Position numbers and translations under genes: made by a program. From Cellvibrio sp. KY-GH-1 (lineage in GTDB: Bacteria > Pseudomonadota > Gammaproteobacteria > Pseudomonadales > Cellvibrionaceae), in contig NZ_CP031728.1 of the NCBI RefSeq assembly GCF_008806975.1, forward strand, positions 2,542,001-2,606,000: 64,000 bases of DNA. The letters run 5' to 3'. Positions 47,612 to 58,762 of this stretch are shown in pieces (within the stretch, counting starts at the first letter, position 1; each line of letters opens with the position of its first letter). The notes beneath the pieces were generated by a model. That model was not told the origin of the DNA and ran no database searches. It saw only the letters and a list, made by a program, of their open reading frames with translations.

Positions 47612-50600
47612 ATGTTCACCAAAGTCCTGATCGCCAACCGCGGCGCCATAGCCACCCGCATTATTCGCACCCTCAAAAAACTCAACATTCAATCGGTCGC
47701 GGTATACGCAGAATCCGATGTCGATTCCTTGCATGTTCGCCTCGCCGATGAAGCCTACTCACTGGGCGAAGGCGCCGCCGCCCAAACCTATCTGGATCGC
47801 AAAAAAATAATTGCACTGGCACAGCAAACCGGCGCTCAGGCAATTCACCCAGGCTACGGATTTTTAAGCGAGAACTCCCTCTTTGTGGCGGAGTGCGAAG
47901 CGGCGGGCATAGTATTTATCGGCCCCACCGCCGAACAGATGCTCACCTTCGGGTTAAAACATAAAGCGCGCGAATTGGCGCAGGCCGCACAAGTTCCCCT
48001 CTGCCCCGGCACCGACCTTTTAAAAAATATCGAGGAGGCACGGGCATCGGCCGCGCAAATCGGCTATCCGGTCATGTTAAAAAGTACTGCCGGGGGCGGC
48101 GGTATTGGAATGCAGTTGTGCAATAGCGAAGAAGAATTGGTTGCGGCCTTCGATTCAGTCAAACGCCTGGGCAAAAATAACTTTGCCGATGACGGCGTAT
48201 TTTTGGAAAAATTTATTGCCGCCGCACGCCATATTGAAGTGCAAGTATTTGGCGATGGCAAAGGCACCGCCGTCGCCATTGGCGAGCGCGATTGCTCCAG
48301 CCAAAGACGCAATCAAAAAGTGGTAGAAGAATGCCCTGCGCCCAATTTGCCGGACGCACAGCGCAGCGCTATGCAAAAAGTGGCGGAACAATTGCTCGCC
48401 TCAGTCAGTTACCGCAACGCCGGTACCGTAGAATTTATTTATGATTCGCTCGACAACAAATTTTATTTTCTGGAAGTAAACACCCGCTTGCAGGTGGAGC
48501 ACGGGGTTACTGAAGAGGTTTATGGTGTGGATCTGGTGGAGTGGATGCTCAAGCAAGCCGCCGGCGAACTGGGCAATATTCGCCAGTTGCGCGATCAACT
48601 CACACCCCAGGGTCACGCGATTCAAGTGCGCGTTTACGCCGAAGATCCGGCACTGAATTTTCAACCCTGCGCCGGTTTACTCAGCAAGGTTGAATTCCCC
48701 GCACTTAATGACCAACTGCGGATCGATCACTGGATTGAAAGCGGCATAGAAGTGCCTGCGTTTTTTGACCCCATGCTCGCCAAAATTATTGTCAAAGGCA
48801 GCGATCGTACCGAGGCATTGGCAACCCTGAGCAATGCCCTGGCAAGTACCCAGCTTTACGGCATTGAAACCAATCTGGGTTATTTGCGCAGCCTGTTGCA
48901 GGATGAAAAATTACAGCAAGGCAAAATGACCACGCGCTATTTAAACAGCTTTGTATTTAAGCCAGCACGCATTGATGTGATCCAAGGCGGAACCCAAACC
49001 ACCATTCAGGATTTCCCCGGACGCCAGGGTTACTGGCATGTGGGTGTTCCCACCTCCGGCCCCTTCGATAGTTATTCATTCCGTCTGGGCAATCGCCTGC
49101 TCGACAATGACATCAAAGCCGCCGGCTTGGAAATTACCTTACAAGGCCCAACGCTGAAATTTGGTTGCGCTACAAAAATTGTGCTTACCGGCGCACAAAT
49201 CGATGCAAAACTCGATGGTATTGCCATTGCTGCCAATGAAATAGTTGCAGTGAACGCGGGCCAGCAATTGCAGCTGGGGCGCATCACCACCGGTGCACGC
49301 GCTTATCTCTGTGTGGCCGGCGGCATTCAGTGCCCGGATTATTTGAGCGCGAAATCGACTTTCACGCTCGGCCAATTCGGCGGTCACAATGGCCGCGCGC
49401 TGCGCGCGGGCGATGTGTTGGCGCTCGCCAGCGATTGCAATCGCGCCATCAATTCCGCCGCGCTGCCCTCAGCCTTGGTTCCCTCCATTACCAACGAATG
49501 GCAATTGCGCGTGGTCTACGGCCCTCATGGCGCGCCGGATTTTTTCACCGGTGAGGATATACAAACGTTTTTCGCCACCGCTTGGGAAGTGCATTACAAC
49601 TCCAGTCGTACCGGTGTGCGTTTAATCGGCCCCAAACCCCAGTGGGCGCGCAGTTCTGGCGGCGAAGCGGGTATGCACCCATCCAACATTCACGACAACG
49701 CCTACGCCTTCGGCACGGTCGATTTCACCGGCGATATGCCCGTCATTCTCGGCCCCGATGGCCCCTCGCTGGGCGGATTTGTTTGCCCAGCTACAGTGAT
49801 AAGCGCGGATTTGTGGAAGCTGGGACAAGTGCGCGCGGGCGATAAAATTCGCTTCACGCCGGTAAGTATTAGCGATGCCGTAGCGATTGAAAAAGCGCAA
49901 ATCCAATCGCTGCAACAACTCGGCGAAATTACCTACAACGCGCAAATTGCCGCAATAGACACGCCGATTGTTAAAAAATTATCGGCGCAGGAATTTGGTG
50001 AAGATATTATTTACCGGGTCGCCGGTGATCACTTCCTGCTGGTGGAATATGGCCCGCTGGAATTGGATATTCAATTGCGCTTCCGCGCGCACGCACTTAT
50101 GCAGTGGCTGCAACAAAATTTCCTGCCAGGCCTGCGCGAACTGACACCCGGGATTCGCTCACTGCAAATCCATTACGACAGCCAGCAATTAAGTTTGGAA
50201 AGTCTATTGGCCCATTTGGAAACGGCCGAAAAATCCCTGAGCCAGCAACTCACCCAACTCAGCGTGCCCTCGCGCACTGTGTATTTGCCACTCAGCTGGG
50301 ATGATGAAGCCTGCCAATTGGCGATTCAAAAATATATGCAATCGGTGCGCGCCAATGCGCCTTGGTGCCCAAGTAATTTGGAATTTATTCGCCGCATTAA
50401 CGGCCTGGATTCCATTCAGGAAGTGAAAGATATTTTATTCTCCGCCTCCTATTTGGTGATGGGGCTAGGCGATGTCTATCTGGGGGCACCAGTGGCAACT
50501 CCGGTAGATCCACGCCATCGTTTGGTCACCACCAAATACAATCCCGCACGCACCTGGACTGCGGAAAACTCGGTCGGCATTGGCGGCTCCTATTTATGTG

Positions 50601-51211
50601 TTTACGGTATGGAAGGCCCCGGCGGTTATCAATTTGTCGGCCGCACCTTGCAAATGTGGAATCGCTACCGCACCACCCAAGCTTTCAAGCAGCCCTGGCT
50701 ACTGAACTTCTTCGATCAAATTCGTTTTTACGAGGTGAGCGCCGAAGAGCTACAAAAAATTCGCCGCGATTTCCCCTTGGGCCGCTACGATATCCGCATT
50801 GAAGAAACTCGCTTCAGCCTCGCGGAATACCAAAAATTTATCGCCGAGAACCAGCAAGATATCAGCGCCTTTACTGAAAAACGCGAACAGGCCTTCGATG
50901 AAGAACTCGCCCGCTGGCACGCCAACGGCCAATCCAACTACGAACAACCTGAAACCATCGAAAGCGAAACCGAACAAGAATTTTCTGAAGATGCCATTTG
51001 CGTAGACAGCTCCGTCTCCGGCAGCGTCTGGCAAACCCAAGTCAAAATCGGGCAGCAAGTTAAGGCGGGCGATGTTTTATTAATCCTCGAATCCATGAAA
51101 ATGGAAATTAACATCAGCGCCCCCTGCGCCGGAAAAATCACTCACTTGTTAAAAAATGATGGGGCGCGAGTACAGGCGGGGCAGACGCTGGTGGTATTGG
51201 AAGAGACTTGA
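47612..51211 (+). CDS. Biotin-dependent guanidine carboxylase (annotated as urea carboxylase)
   Basis: This 1199-residue multidomain protein has a biotin carboxylase domain (about 1-450; [39 protein letters not shown]), a two-part carboxyltransferase of the KipA/KipI type (about 460-1060) and a C-terminal biotinyl domain with ESMKMEI. It has no allophanate hydrolase domain. Near residue 704 the typical urea carboxylase INFTGD motif reads VDFTGD. I recall that Asp in place of Asn at this position (Asn1330 in yeast numbering) marks guanidine carboxylase; this needs alignment to confirm. The riboswitch and UAAP genes agree. Start: the ATG at 47612 with GGAG 7 bp upstream; an earlier frame adds 18 unlikely residues. 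Confidence 0.87.
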   Translation: MFTKVLIANRGAIATRIIRTLKKLNIQSVAVYAESDVDSLHVRLADEAYSLGEGAAAQTYLDRKKIIALAQQTGAQAIHPGYGFLSENSLFVAECEAAGIVFIGPTAEQMLTFGLKHKARELAQAAQVPLCPGTDLLKNIEEARASAAQIGYPVMLKSTAGGGGIGMQLCNSEEELVAAFDSVKRLGKNNFADDGVFLEKFIAAARHIEVQVFGDGKGTAVAIGERDCSSQRRNQKVVEECPAPNLPDAQRSAMQKVAEQLLASVSYRNAGTVEFIYDSLDNKFYFLEVNTRLQVEHGVTEEVYGVDLVEWMLKQAAGELGNIRQLRDQLTPQGHAIQVRVYAEDPALNFQPCAGLLSKVEFPALNDQLRIDHWIESGIEVPAFFDPMLAKIIVKGSDRTEALATLSNALASTQLYGIETNLGYLRSLLQDEKLQQGKMTTRYLNSFVFKPARIDVIQGGTQTTIQDFPGRQGYWHVGVPTSGPFDSYSFRLGNRLLDNDIKAAGLEITLQGPTLKFGCATKIVLTGAQIDAKLDGIAIAANEIVAVNAGQQLQLGRITTGARAYLCVAGGIQCPDYLSAKSTFTLGQFGGHNGRALRAGDVLALASDCNRAINSAALPSALVPSITNEWQLRVVYGPHGAPDFFTGEDIQTFFATAWEVHYNSSRTGVRLIGPKPQWARSSGGEAGMHPSNIHDNAYAFGTVDFTGDMPVILGPDGPSLGGFVCPATVISADLWKLGQVRAGDKIRFTPVSISDAVAIEKAQIQSLQQLGEITYNAQIAAIDTPIVKKLSAQEFGEDIIYRVAGDHFLLVEYGPLELDIQLRFRAHALMQWLQQNFLPGLRELTPGIRSLQIHYDSQQLSLESLLAHLETAEKSLSQQLTQLSVPSRTVYLPLSWDDEACQLAIQKYMQSVRANAPWCPSNLEFIRRINGLDSIQEVKDILFSASYLVMGLGDVYLGAPVATPVDPRHRLVTTKYNPARTWTAENSVGIGGSYLCVYGMEGPGGYQFVGRTLQMWNRYRTTQAFKQPWLLNFFDQIRFYEVSAEELQKIRRDFPLGRYDIRIEETRFSLAEYQKFIAENQQDISAFTEKREQAFDEELARWHANGQSNYEQPETIESETEQEFSEDAICVDSSVSGSVWQTQVKIGQQVKAGDVLLILESMKMEINISAPCAGKITHLLKNDGARVQAGQTLVVLEET

Positions 51212-51215
51212 ATCA

Positions 51216-51245
51216 TAAAATAAAAAACCCGGCGCAGGCCGGGTT
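51216..51245 (-). terminator. Terminator between guanidine operon and DUF1631 copy 2
   Basis: AACCCGGC / GCCGGGTT stem (51226-51245) with a GCAG loop and an A-rich flank that gives a T run on the minus strand. It clearly ends the minus-strand DUF1631 transcript and may also help on the plus strand. Confidence 0.8.
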
Positions 51246-51274
51246 AACATCCAAGGAGAACAAACAACAAAAAC

Positions 51275-53860
51275 TTAACTAGTCATGCGCTGCTCACGCA
51301 AAGTGCCAATTACTGCTTCGAGCGCACGATCAAACAACATGCCATCATCCAATATTGTAAGGCGTTTGGTTTGCAATGCAATCGCCAAACTTTCCCGGCT
51401 TTCTTCGGCCACCTTCATGCCGGAGCGATTAACAAAAATATATTTCCCAACTGAGCGGATAATTGCAGCCAGACGACAACGATACTTTTCACCGGCCTCG
51501 CCTTGCATTTCAAACCAGGTCCCCTGGGTAATGTTATTAACCAGAGCGAGATGCTGTGAATCAGCCTGAATACTCTGCACAACAGGTTCGTCTTCAACGG
51601 TTACCTCAACCGGCGGAACAGCCTCCGTCATCGCCACGGCAACTGGTTCGCTTGCATCAGTAATTGTTTCTGCACTCGCAGAATTTTCTACTACAACATT
51701 TTCAACCGGCGCAACAATTTCAGCTTCAACTGCTGGAGTCTCGGCTTGCGGCACAACAACATCACTCACCACATCAATTACTACAGGCATTTGGGCTGCA
51801 ACAACAACTTCAGCAACAACCTCCGCCTCTGCAATTGCTTTTAATTTTGCCGCCTCGGCATTCGCCGCTAATTGCGCTTTTTGCTGAGCCTCAACCATTG
51901 CTGCCTTCATACTTGCATTTTTGGCGGCCAATTCTTGCGCTTTAACAGCCAGTGCATCGGCAGAGACGGAGGGGGCAGTATCAGCCTGTGCTTTCGGTTC
52001 GCCACGTAACCGCGCCAAGTGAACCACTTCCAATTGCTTGAACAAGTTAGTGGTTTCGAACGGACTAAATGAGATGCTTTCCAGACCGGTTCGCAACTTT
52101 TGCAGCAAATCTGGAACCAACTTTAATAGCCGCTGGCGATTATCTTTATCCATAGGCGCTGTCACACTCCACACCAATTGCTGCGCAGTGGCAGAGCAAT
52201 TACGCCATTCATCGCTATCTACACTTTGCTTCAAGCTGGTGATAAACATTACGTTGGCCCATGCTTCACGCAATAATTTTGTCACCGCCAAAGGCAGGTC
52301 TTTTCCCATACAAATGCGATTTAATTCTGCATCCACTTGTGCGCGGGCACGCTCAGATTTTGCCTTGCCGTCTTCTGCATCAATGGTGCGCTGCTCTAGA
52401 ATTTGTGCGCGGCGCTTTTCTTTGTCCAAATAAGAACGGAAGTCCACCAGCAAGCGCTCAAAGATACCCATGTCGGTATCAAACTCCGTGAGCACAGCAC
52501 GCACAGTCTCTTCCATTTTGCTGTAGAGGCTATCTTTGCGTTGGCTTTCTTCTGTGGATTCTTGCCACCCCAAGCAGGCCATCGCCATCTCATTTAATAA
52601 CCGACGAGCAGGATGGCCGCCCTTGCTAAAAAAGGTCTTGTCGGCAATAGCTACTTTCACCATAGGAATTTGTAGACGACCGATCAGCGCTTTCATGGGA
52701 GCCGCCAAATTGCGGTCATCCAGAATAAATTCAAACATCATACTGACAAGATTAATCACGTCATCATCAACCTGATTAATCGCAGCCGCTGTTTGGGTTT
52801 GTTGATGCAGTAGCTCATTTAACATCGAGCGCAAATTTCCCGTTACGCCCCCCATGGCAAGTGGTGAGCTATAACTATTTTGTTGCTGGGCCAACGACAG
52901 AATTTTAATTAAATCCTGCGTGGTAATTTCTTCACCGGGCAATTGCACACGTGCAGTGTTACGACTTGAACCTAGCAAATTGCGCAACTGACTTAGCACT
53001 TGATTTGTTTGCTCGTCATAGCTTGGCGCAAAGCCGCCGCCAATAGGCGCTGCTTGCAAACCCATATCGACTTCCGCACTCAGCCCTTTACCAAAGCTAT
53101 CGGCAACATTGGAGGTAGCTTTTTTGGGTGCGCGCGAAGCCTGTTTCAGCGACGGCAAAATATTGGCATCAACCAATGTTTGATTGAGCACATCAAAAAA
53201 CCTGCCTAATTTTGACATTACGATATTGTCAAACAGCTTGAACAATACCAACTTGGCCTTAACATCAACATTGAGTGTTTTAGTGGAGTCGATAAATGCT
53301 CCGCAAATCACGTCGACGCCCAGCGGATTATTCTTTTGGTAAACCTTAATCGGCACCAAATGATCAATACGTAATGTCAAATGCTGGATAGCTTCACTGA
53401 ACTGTTCGTTGGCTTTGTTAACCATCCCGTCAACCGCAACCATTTCCTCCAGCTCGTCGTTTTTAACCAGCGACAGATCATCCAACGACACAGAACTATC
53501 GTTCGCTTGCTTTTCATCGCGGTAGGCATTGGGGTCCAATAGACGGGCAAAGCTGATATCAACACTACGGAAAAAAGCAGCTTCCATTGCGCGACGGCGA
53601 ATACGTACCTCGCGCATGGAGTCAAAAAAGATATTTTGGTCATGGTTATTGTTGGCTTTATCTGCCAACTCAAACATGGCGTCGTCCACTTTATCGAACA
53701 GCTCGCGCAAAAATAATTGCAGCTGCTGGCGAGCCTTATCACGCAATGTATGCATTGCAGCAGGCAAACGCGCGAGTGCAACTTGCGAATTCGCGGTAGA
53801 ATTCCGCTCTACATTTAATTGAACGACCTTTTTGGGGTCTGCTTTGAGATGCTCAGACAT
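51275..53860 (-). CDS. DUF1631-family protein, copy 2
   Basis: This 861-residue paralogue of the protein at 40050-42476 has the same pattern: an N-terminal helical bundle (VALARLPAAMHTLRDKARQQLQL), VICGAFIDSTKTLNVDVKAKLVLFKLFDNIV, MMFEFILDDRNLAAPMKALIGRLQIPMVKVAIADKTFF, and WFEMQGEAGEKYRCRLAAIIRSVG near the end. A Glu/Ala/Val-rich low-complexity linker (about 625-750) precedes the C-terminal domain. In Pseudomonas a DUF1631 gene also sits next to nadC and pilA, so this copy is probably the ancestral one at this place. Confidence 0.85.
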   Translation of the reverse strand: MSEHLKADPKKVVQLNVERNSTANSQVALARLPAAMHTLRDKARQQLQLFLRELFDKVDDAMFELADKANNNHDQNIFFDSMREVRIRRRAMEAAFFRSVDISFARLLDPNAYRDEKQANDSSVSLDDLSLVKNDELEEMVAVDGMVNKANEQFSEAIQHLTLRIDHLVPIKVYQKNNPLGVDVICGAFIDSTKTLNVDVKAKLVLFKLFDNIVMSKLGRFFDVLNQTLVDANILPSLKQASRAPKKATSNVADSFGKGLSAEVDMGLQAAPIGGGFAPSYDEQTNQVLSQLRNLLGSSRNTARVQLPGEEITTQDLIKILSLAQQQNSYSSPLAMGGVTGNLRSMLNELLHQQTQTAAAINQVDDDVINLVSMMFEFILDDRNLAAPMKALIGRLQIPMVKVAIADKTFFSKGGHPARRLLNEMAMACLGWQESTEESQRKDSLYSKMEETVRAVLTEFDTDMGIFERLLVDFRSYLDKEKRRAQILEQRTIDAEDGKAKSERARAQVDAELNRICMGKDLPLAVTKLLREAWANVMFITSLKQSVDSDEWRNCSATAQQLVWSVTAPMDKDNRQRLLKLVPDLLQKLRTGLESISFSPFETTNLFKQLEVVHLARLRGEPKAQADTAPSVSADALAVKAQELAAKNASMKAAMVEAQQKAQLAANAEAAKLKAIAEAEVVAEVVVAAQMPVVIDVVSDVVVPQAETPAVEAEIVAPVENVVVENSASAETITDASEPVAVAMTEAVPPVEVTVEDEPVVQSIQADSQHLALVNNITQGTWFEMQGEAGEKYRCRLAAIIRSVGKYIFVNRSGMKVAEESRESLAIALQTKRLTILDDGMLFDRALEAVIGTLREQRMTS

Positions 53861-54011
53861 GGTGGATTACCATTAGTAAAAACTTGCGTAATTGAAGTAT
53901 AACCAAGGGCAAGAGACACCAAATAGGCAAATGACAGGATCGAGAGGCATATCACAAACAGTTATAACCACTAGGCCTGTTTTGCTGTTTTTAAGTATAT
54001 TTAGTAATTAA

Positions 54012-54932
<921 letters not shown>

Positions 54933-54985
54933 TTTCCACGCAACTGCATGCTCACCGGAAATGGATTAAGCAGTTCCCGTTTCGG

Positions 54986-55456
54986 CTAGAGGTCACAGCC
55001 TTTAGGGCGATAAGGAGCGTCGAGTGTGGTAGCGCAGCTCCATGAACCTTCCGCAGTCCTCGTCCATGTCAAAGTTCTAGTAGATAGCGCCGGTACTGCA
55101 CTCACACCGAAGGTTGCAACAATTGTCACCTCGCCTCCCACAGCGATCGCGACTTGCGGAACACCTTGTCCCGCAGGCAAAACCGCGCCCGTTTGCGAGG
55201 CGCCATCGATCAGACTAGAACCAACCGCGCCAGGATCACACTCTCCATCAGCGCCCCCGATTACAACTAAACCTTGGTTCAAACAACTTTCTACCAATGC
55301 CCTCAAACTACTGGCTTCGGACATCACTCTGGATGCTTGGGATTTGGCAACGTAAACCTGATAAGAGGGGAGCGCAACAGCTGCAAGAATTCCAATGATT
55401 GCTACTACAATCATCAATTCGATTAGCGTAAAACCATGTGAATTGTATCTTTTCAT
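54986..55456 (-). CDS. Type IV pilin-like protein (second pilin)
   Basis: This 156-residue prepilin starts with [20 protein letters not shown], with the Gly/Phe cleavage site and Glu5. The long hydrophobic helix is followed by a globular domain ending in a Cys pair ([20 protein letters not shown]), the D-region of pilins. The sequence is close to the pilA gene at 62894-63385 in the first ~60 residues and in the C-terminal loop. I use the ATG at 55456; the longer frame uses TTG. A sigma-54 promoter lies upstream. Confidence 0.87.
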   Translation of the reverse strand: MKRYNSHGFTLIELMIVVAIIGILAAVALPSYQVYVAKSQASRVMSEASSLRALVESCLNQGLVVIGGADGECDPGAVGSSLIDGASQTGAVLPAGQGVPQVAIAVGGEVTIVATFGVSAVPALSTRTLTWTRTAEGSWSCATTLDAPYRPKGCDL

Positions 55457-55492
55457 CTTAGAGTCCAAAAAAGGCCGTTGCTATCCCTGGTC

Positions 55493-55509
55493 AGCAAGTT
55501 TCAAGCCAG
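55493..55509 (-). promoter_or_regulatory. Sigma-54 promoter of the second pilin gene
   Basis: Read on the minus strand: CTGGCTTGAAACTTGCT, matching YTGGCACG-N4-TTGCW with GG and GC in correct phase. It lies 37-53 bp before the pilin start, as expected for pilA-type promoters controlled by PilR. Confidence 0.7.
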
Positions 55510-55691
55510 CTTAAAAAAACAAAAAAATACGCAGTAAAAATCGAGGTTCCAAGAAAATTGGAACAAAAAGAAACTCCAGTTATGGCGTAGAGTTATATTT
55601 CATTTTACTCGGTTGACGCAAAACGTCACAAAGTGAAAGAAGACGGTAGCGAAAAACTGAGTGGCTAATGCTGCACAAAAAATCTCATGAG

Positions 55692-56381
55692 CTACCATGG
55701 AGCCAGTTCCACTATCGCAATTAACTTTTCTTGCGTTTTGCTCACCAAAACAACCAACGACTTGTTTTTAGCTGCCATAGGAATATAACTGTCAGATTCT
55801 GGATATTGCAGCAATATCGACTCCACCTTCGCTTTGTCATTAAAACGATTAAGAATTTCAATAGGAAGCGCATTTGAGAATGCGTTATGTGACCGCTCGT
55901 TAAAAGGGACCAAAGAATTCTGGCTGTAAGCAGCGTCAGCCCCTTGATCTGTCGCCTTATCTGACACCGCCCCCCAGCTAGGCCCACTAAATGATAACGA
56001 AAAATCCTTGCTAGTATTTTCCCCGCGCACTACAGCTTCATACGCCTGAACGGCCACAAAATGTTTATTGCTGTATACCAACCACACCGGACGCCCTTGT
56101 GCCACGATGTATAAGCCATACCCAAGAGCGATCGCCTGCAATATTCCAATAATTGCCAAATCCATTTTTAGCGTTCGCTTACCTGGTTTTGCCACCAATA
56201 ACGTCAGCAATGGTCCAACTATTACATCAACACCCAGCAACAACATAAATATGCCAGTAACTCCCAAACCTACATCGAGTGGCGATGGATACCAAACTCC
56301 GAACACACAATACAATGACGCTAGCGCGACAAAAAAAGAAAGTAGCAAGTGCGCTGCGAAGTAACGCAATCTAAATCGCAT
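55692..56381 (-). CDS. TfpX/TfpZ-family type IV pilin accessory protein
   Basis: This 229-residue membrane protein has about three to four N-terminal membrane segments (LSFFVALASLYCVFGVWYPSPL, GVTGIFMLLLGVDVIVGPLLTLLV, AIIGILQAIALGYGLYIV) followed by a soluble region with RPVWLVYSNKHFVAVQAYEAV. That is the layout of TfpX/TfpZ, small accessory proteins encoded beside pilin genes and needed for proper pilin assembly in Pseudomonas groups. It lies 17 bp after the penicillin-binding-like gene and upstream of the second pilin. Confidence 0.82.
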   Translation of the reverse strand: MRFRLRYFAAHLLLSFFVALASLYCVFGVWYPSPLDVGLGVTGIFMLLLGVDVIVGPLLTLLVAKPGKRTLKMDLAIIGILQAIALGYGLYIVAQGRPVWLVYSNKHFVAVQAYEAVVRGENTSKDFSLSFSGPSWGAVSDKATDQGADAAYSQNSLVPFNERSHNAFSNALPIEILNRFNDKAKVESILLQYPESDSYIPMAAKNKSLVVLVSKTQEKLIAIVELAPW

Positions 56382-56398
56382 AAATTATCTCAATATGA

Positions 56399-57631
56399 TT
56401 AGTTTTCAGGTAATGCACTCAACAAGGGTAGAACACCCTGCATCGTGTAATGAATATTTAGCTGTTTATAAATCCACACAATCCATTCGTTAGAGGGACT
56501 GCCCTGAAGTTTATCGGCGCCACTTCGCAACAAAACAGTCACACCACCATAGCTATCAACTACGGCAATAGAAGAAGATCCGGGCAAGTACCCTTCGTGG
56601 TAATAAAGTGCCATTCCATTTTTTTCAGGCTGATACTGAAACACTCCGTTAAAGACACAGCGGCTATTGCTGATAAAGCTGCAAGGTTGCGCGGGCGAAG
56701 GCGGCACAAAAGGAAAAGAGGAATGATGTTTGATATCCCATAACAATCCAGCCAAGGCCGCTGCAGAGCCCGTTAATCCCGCTAACGAGGAAAGTGAGTC
56801 AAAATCAAAAAGTCCCAAGTAAGTTTCGTTGTACCATTCCTCGTAGCGATAATCATACCTGACTTCATCTTGATCAAAGTGGTCACCGGCAAATTTGATA
56901 TCACGCGCCGCCAATGTAAACACACGCTCGACATAACTTCGATACGGCTCACCGGTCACGCGGCGAATCACTTCACCTAAAAGACAATAACCTTCGTTTG
57001 AGTAAACTTGCTTTTGACCGGGAGCAAAACCGAGCGTAAGTGTTTTCAATCTATCCAGGCTCTTCGGGCACCAAGGCCTGCTTTGCCTTAGAAACATTGG
57101 ATCTCCATTAAGACTCAAGCGATTAAAACCAGCTTGATGGTTGAGCAAGTGGGCAATGCTAATTTGACGAACCCTTACGTCTTTAAACTCGGTAAGTTCC
57201 GGAAGAAAGCTAACCAGTTTGTCGTCAAGACTAATTAAGCCTTGTGATTTGAGTCGCATGATTGCGGCCGATGTTATTAGCTTTGTGGTACTGGCATACC
57301 GATATCGATGACCGTCCCGAATTGGCTCGCCAAACATTTTATCCTTAAAGCCAAGGTTGCAGGTTTCCAAATGTTTCTCCGGCGACAAAAACACCGCCTG
57401 CACAGAATAAGCTCCGCGCTCCTGAACCGCATACTCAGGAAGAGTTTTCAGCCAAGAGAATTCAGTCGAACATCCTTGCGCAAAAGTATTAACTACAAAG
57501 GCCTCGTAGGGTTGAAACCAGCGCGCCACCTTATAGGGATAAGTATCAATCTGGAAATAAAGCCAAAAAGACACCGCAACTACCACCGTAGTAACGAAAT
57601 ACTTAACGGCTTTCGCTTTCACTAACCTCAC
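56399..57631 (-). CDS. Class C beta-lactamase-like serine hydrolase
   Basis: This 410-residue protein has an N-terminal membrane anchor (about residues 11-28). The catalytic SxxK is intact (ASTTKLI) and YSNEGYC gives the Tyr-Ser-Asn motif. The usual third KTG motif is replaced by HEG (YYHEGYLPGSS). The domain has few other beta-lactamase features. It could be a peptidase or esterase rather than a resistance enzyme. It sits between PAP2-like and TfpZ genes of the pilin cluster. The start is a GTG at 57631 after a G-rich stretch. Confidence 0.75.
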   Translation of the reverse strand: MRLVKAKAVKYFVTTVVVAVSFWLYFQIDTYPYKVARWFQPYEAFVVNTFAQGCSTEFSWLKTLPEYAVQERGAYSVQAVFLSPEKHLETCNLGFKDKMFGEPIRDGHRYRYASTTKLITSAAIMRLKSQGLISLDDKLVSFLPELTEFKDVRVRQISIAHLLNHQAGFNRLSLNGDPMFLRQSRPWCPKSLDRLKTLTLGFAPGQKQVYSNEGYCLLGEVIRRVTGEPYRSYVERVFTLAARDIKFAGDHFDQDEVRYDYRYEEWYNETYLGLFDFDSLSSLAGLTGSAAALAGLLWDIKHHSSFPFVPPSPAQPCSFISNSRCVFNGVFQYQPEKNGMALYYHEGYLPGSSSIAVVDSYGGVTVLLRSGADKLQGSPSNEWIVWIYKQLNIHYTMQGVLPLLSALPEN

Positions 57632-57794
57632 AGCGGTTACCCCCCTTTAAAGATCGCCCCCTTCTCACGGCTGCGCCTAAAAAAAGCGATACCGATGACA
57701 CAAAAAAAAATCACCTATACCTGGATTACATATGCCGCTTAACGGCAACCAAACCCATCCCTACATAGAGCAAACAAATAATTGAGGACTGACT

Positions 57795-58718
57795 TTAGAC
57801 TGTTTTAAATTGTCGCAGCGAAAATTTGCTAGCCAAAATACCTAACAAAACACCTACTGGAATATCAATAAAATAGTGCCACCCTAAAGCCATGCTATCT
57901 ATAAAGAAAACACACCAGCTCAATACAAATAAAACCCTAAAGAAAACACTTAACGACATTGAATAAATTAAAAACACTGTAGCATGTGCAAGATGCAAAC
58001 TAGGCATAGCTGCCAATCCAGAAACAAAAAATCCTTCTGGGATTACTCCGGTATTTTTTATCTGATTATAGGTATCGAGCATCTCTGCCTGCTGGAGATT
58101 AACCTCAAAATAATAACTATTAAAATAAACGAAAGGCCCAGCTGCCGGAATCACCCAATAAAGGACGCCGCCAACCAATAAAACCAACCCAATGGCAAGA
58201 TTCAGGGATCGCAACCTTCCAAACCCTTTAAATGCCATAAAAAGATTAACAATAAAAAAATTAAACACAAATAAGTTATGATATAAAAAATTCAAATCAA
58301 ACGATAAGTAATTATAGAGGTCAAACCTAACATCTCTTATTAACCCAGGAAACCTCAAGATAACATCGAGAGCATGCAGTTCTGGGTCATAATTATTAGG
58401 GTTAATTATTGGCGCCCAAGACTTGAAATTGAAGTGGAAATAAACCGACAACACAAGAAATAGGAATAGCAGCACGACTTTACGCCAGTTATTTCGAGCC
58501 ACACCCAAAACAATCAAACTACCCAACAAAAGGGGCAGAGTGTAGTGATCAAAGGCAAACCGTCCCCCTTGAAATGATGGCATGCAGATCTGGCCAACTT
58601 TCAAAAATGCCACGAAAAAAAATAACGAAAAAAAAATGAGCGCTTTTACTTCAATTTCCTGCCTCGAAAGAGGCTTAATTAATACCAAGTGTAAAAATGA
58701 AAGCGATGATTTCTTCAT
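57795..58718 (-). CDS. PAP2-superfamily (Aur1-like) membrane phosphatase/transferase
   Basis: This 307-residue protein has about eight membrane segments. The PAP2 motifs AAMPSLHLAHATVFLI (Ser, His) and LGWHYFIDIPVGVLLGILA (His, Asp) are conserved, as in the inositol phosphoryl ceramide synthase (Aur1)-like group. It would act on a lipid phosphate or transfer a lipid-linked sugar phosphate at the membrane. Beside a UGM-like enzyme, GtrA and a GT-C-like protein it may recycle or make a lipid-linked sugar. Confidence 0.78.
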   Translation of the reverse strand: MKKSSLSFLHLVLIKPLSRQEIEVKALIFFSLFFFVAFLKVGQICMPSFQGGRFAFDHYTLPLLLGSLIVLGVARNNWRKVVLLFLFLVLSVYFHFNFKSWAPIINPNNYDPELHALDVILRFPGLIRDVRFDLYNYLSFDLNFLYHNLFVFNFFIVNLFMAFKGFGRLRSLNLAIGLVLLVGGVLYWVIPAAGPFVYFNSYYFEVNLQQAEMLDTYNQIKNTGVIPEGFFVSGLAAMPSLHLAHATVFLIYSMSLSVFFRVLFVLSWCVFFIDSMALGWHYFIDIPVGVLLGILASKFSLRQFKTV

Positions 58719-58762
58719 TATATTTTTTTGCGTAATTTAGCGTTGACTATCTGAAATAAAAC

